From: Persicimonas caeni
GTDB lineage: Bacteria; Myxococcota_A; Bradymonadia; Bradymonadales; Bradymonadaceae
DNA length: 64,000 nt
Direction: 5' to 3'
NCBI RefSeq assembly: GCF_006517175.1
Contig: NZ_CP041186.1
Span: 4,119,074 to 4,183,073 of the forward strand
This document shows, in pieces, positions 63,574 through 64,000 of this stretch. Position 1 is the stretch's first letter; every line of letters starts with the position of its first letter. Position numbers and translations under genes: made by a program. The notes beneath the pieces are model-generated. The model did not search any database and was not told the DNA's origin. It saw only the letters and a program-made list of their open reading frames with translations.

Positions 63574-64000
63574 TCACTCGGTGCTCGACTCAACCTCGTG
63601 CCGGTGCTTGAGCAACACCGAAAAAGGCGGCCAGCCTCCATAGGGATTACTGCGTGCCACTCCGGTCTCTCGCGCCAACTCCGCTGGGAGCGAGGCACTG
63701 CGTTCTGTTGTGTTGTCCTGTGCCTGGTAGAGCCATCCCCGCACTGTTGAGGAAGCCGCATTGACGCCGCAGAATTCTTTCAGTACGAGCCGGACGAATT
63801 CAATTTTATTTTCGACTGTCGCTTCCTCACGTGCGAACTCATCAAAAAGTGTGGCGACCCTATTGGCAGTAGCGGCGCGCTCGCGGGCGGAAAACTGAGA
63901 GTATTCGGAATCTACCGTTTTGGCCCGGGTAGCATATAGTTCCAACACTAACTCCACATCGTTTTGAAACGACAATAGCCATGCTTCAAATGTTTCCAAG
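63574..64000 (-). CDS. Partial unknown protein at right edge
   Basis: A frame of 141 codons open to the right edge; the first codon visible is TTG 63999, and the true start may lie outside. The visible protein is helical, acidic and Ala/Arg-rich, with FSARERAATANRVATLF and a C-terminal Gly/Trp patch GVARSNPYGGWPPF. No family recognised. Its strand matches the small element genes to the left; 256 bp without a gene separate it from the 62985-63317 gene. Confidence 0.5.
   Translation of the reverse strand, partial: LETFEAWLLSFQNDVELVLELYATRAKTVDSEYSQFSARERAATANRVATLFDEFAREEATVENKIEFVRLVLKEFCGVNAASSTVRGWLYQAQDNTTERSASLPAELARETGVARSNPYGGWPPFSVLLKHRHEVESSTE

Noticed and set aside
1-64000. CRISPR array or cas genes
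   Set aside because: No regularly spaced repeats and no Cas proteins were seen, although a CARF-like domain is present in the activator.

Overview
The window is a GC-rich bacterial chromosome segment with Shine-Dalgarno sequences before most starts. It reads as a defence island followed by an integrative element. There is no rRNA, ribosomal protein or other housekeeping gene, so the host cannot be fixed. A sigma-54 activator with an RtcR/CARF-type sensor, many Hanks-type kinases and very large multidomain proteins suggest a deltaproteobacterial-type lineage (Myxococcota/Bradymonadota-like); this is a guess.

Layout. (1) 1-4265: a truncated SF2 helicase, a protein joining an EVE-like domain to a NucS-like nuclease, and a DUF4268 nuclease-like protein. 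(2) 4706-24782: a Ter-like conflict locus. A three-gene operon (TerB-like membrane protein, unknown protein, TerB-like zinc-ribbon protein) runs convergently into a CARF/RtcR-like sigma-54 activator. Across the divergent region lie a perfect palindrome and a GG-N10-GC sigma-54 promoter, which would drive a seven-gene, 14.5-kb operon: DUF4258, TerY-like vWA, kinase with zinc ribbon, SF1 helicase, unknown 752-aa protein, coiled-coil McrB-like AAA+ GTPase/ATPase, and a DUF2357/McrC-like protein carrying a cold-shock domain. This is my best candidate for an undescribed system. (3) 24884-30079: one 1731-aa protein joining an IF2-N-like domain, a P-loop ATPase, a protein kinase and a C-terminal HEPN-like Rx4H motif. 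(4) 30297-48635: a complete BREX operon on the minus strand (brxA, brxC/pglY, brxB, a second brxC/pglY, pglX, pglZ, SNF2-type helicase), closest to what I recall as type 5. (5) 49027-52901: a HEPN-like protein, a small membrane protein and a PD-(D/E)xK protein.

(6) 52919-64000 looks like an integrative element or its remains: excisionase-like HTH gene, a TIR-domain gene between two ~83% identical 75-bp direct repeats, an Xer-type tyrosine recombinase, a large archaeo-eukaryotic-type primase-helicase with a long imperfect palindrome just after it, and a string of small minus-strand genes including two paralogues.

How the parts may work together (inference): a nucleotide or nucleic-acid signal sensed by the CARF-like domain would activate sigma-54 transcription of the vWA/kinase/helicase/McrBC-like operon, giving an inducible response beside constitutive BREX. 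The kinase-HEPN protein, the HEPN protein and the TIR protein look like abortive-infection effectors.
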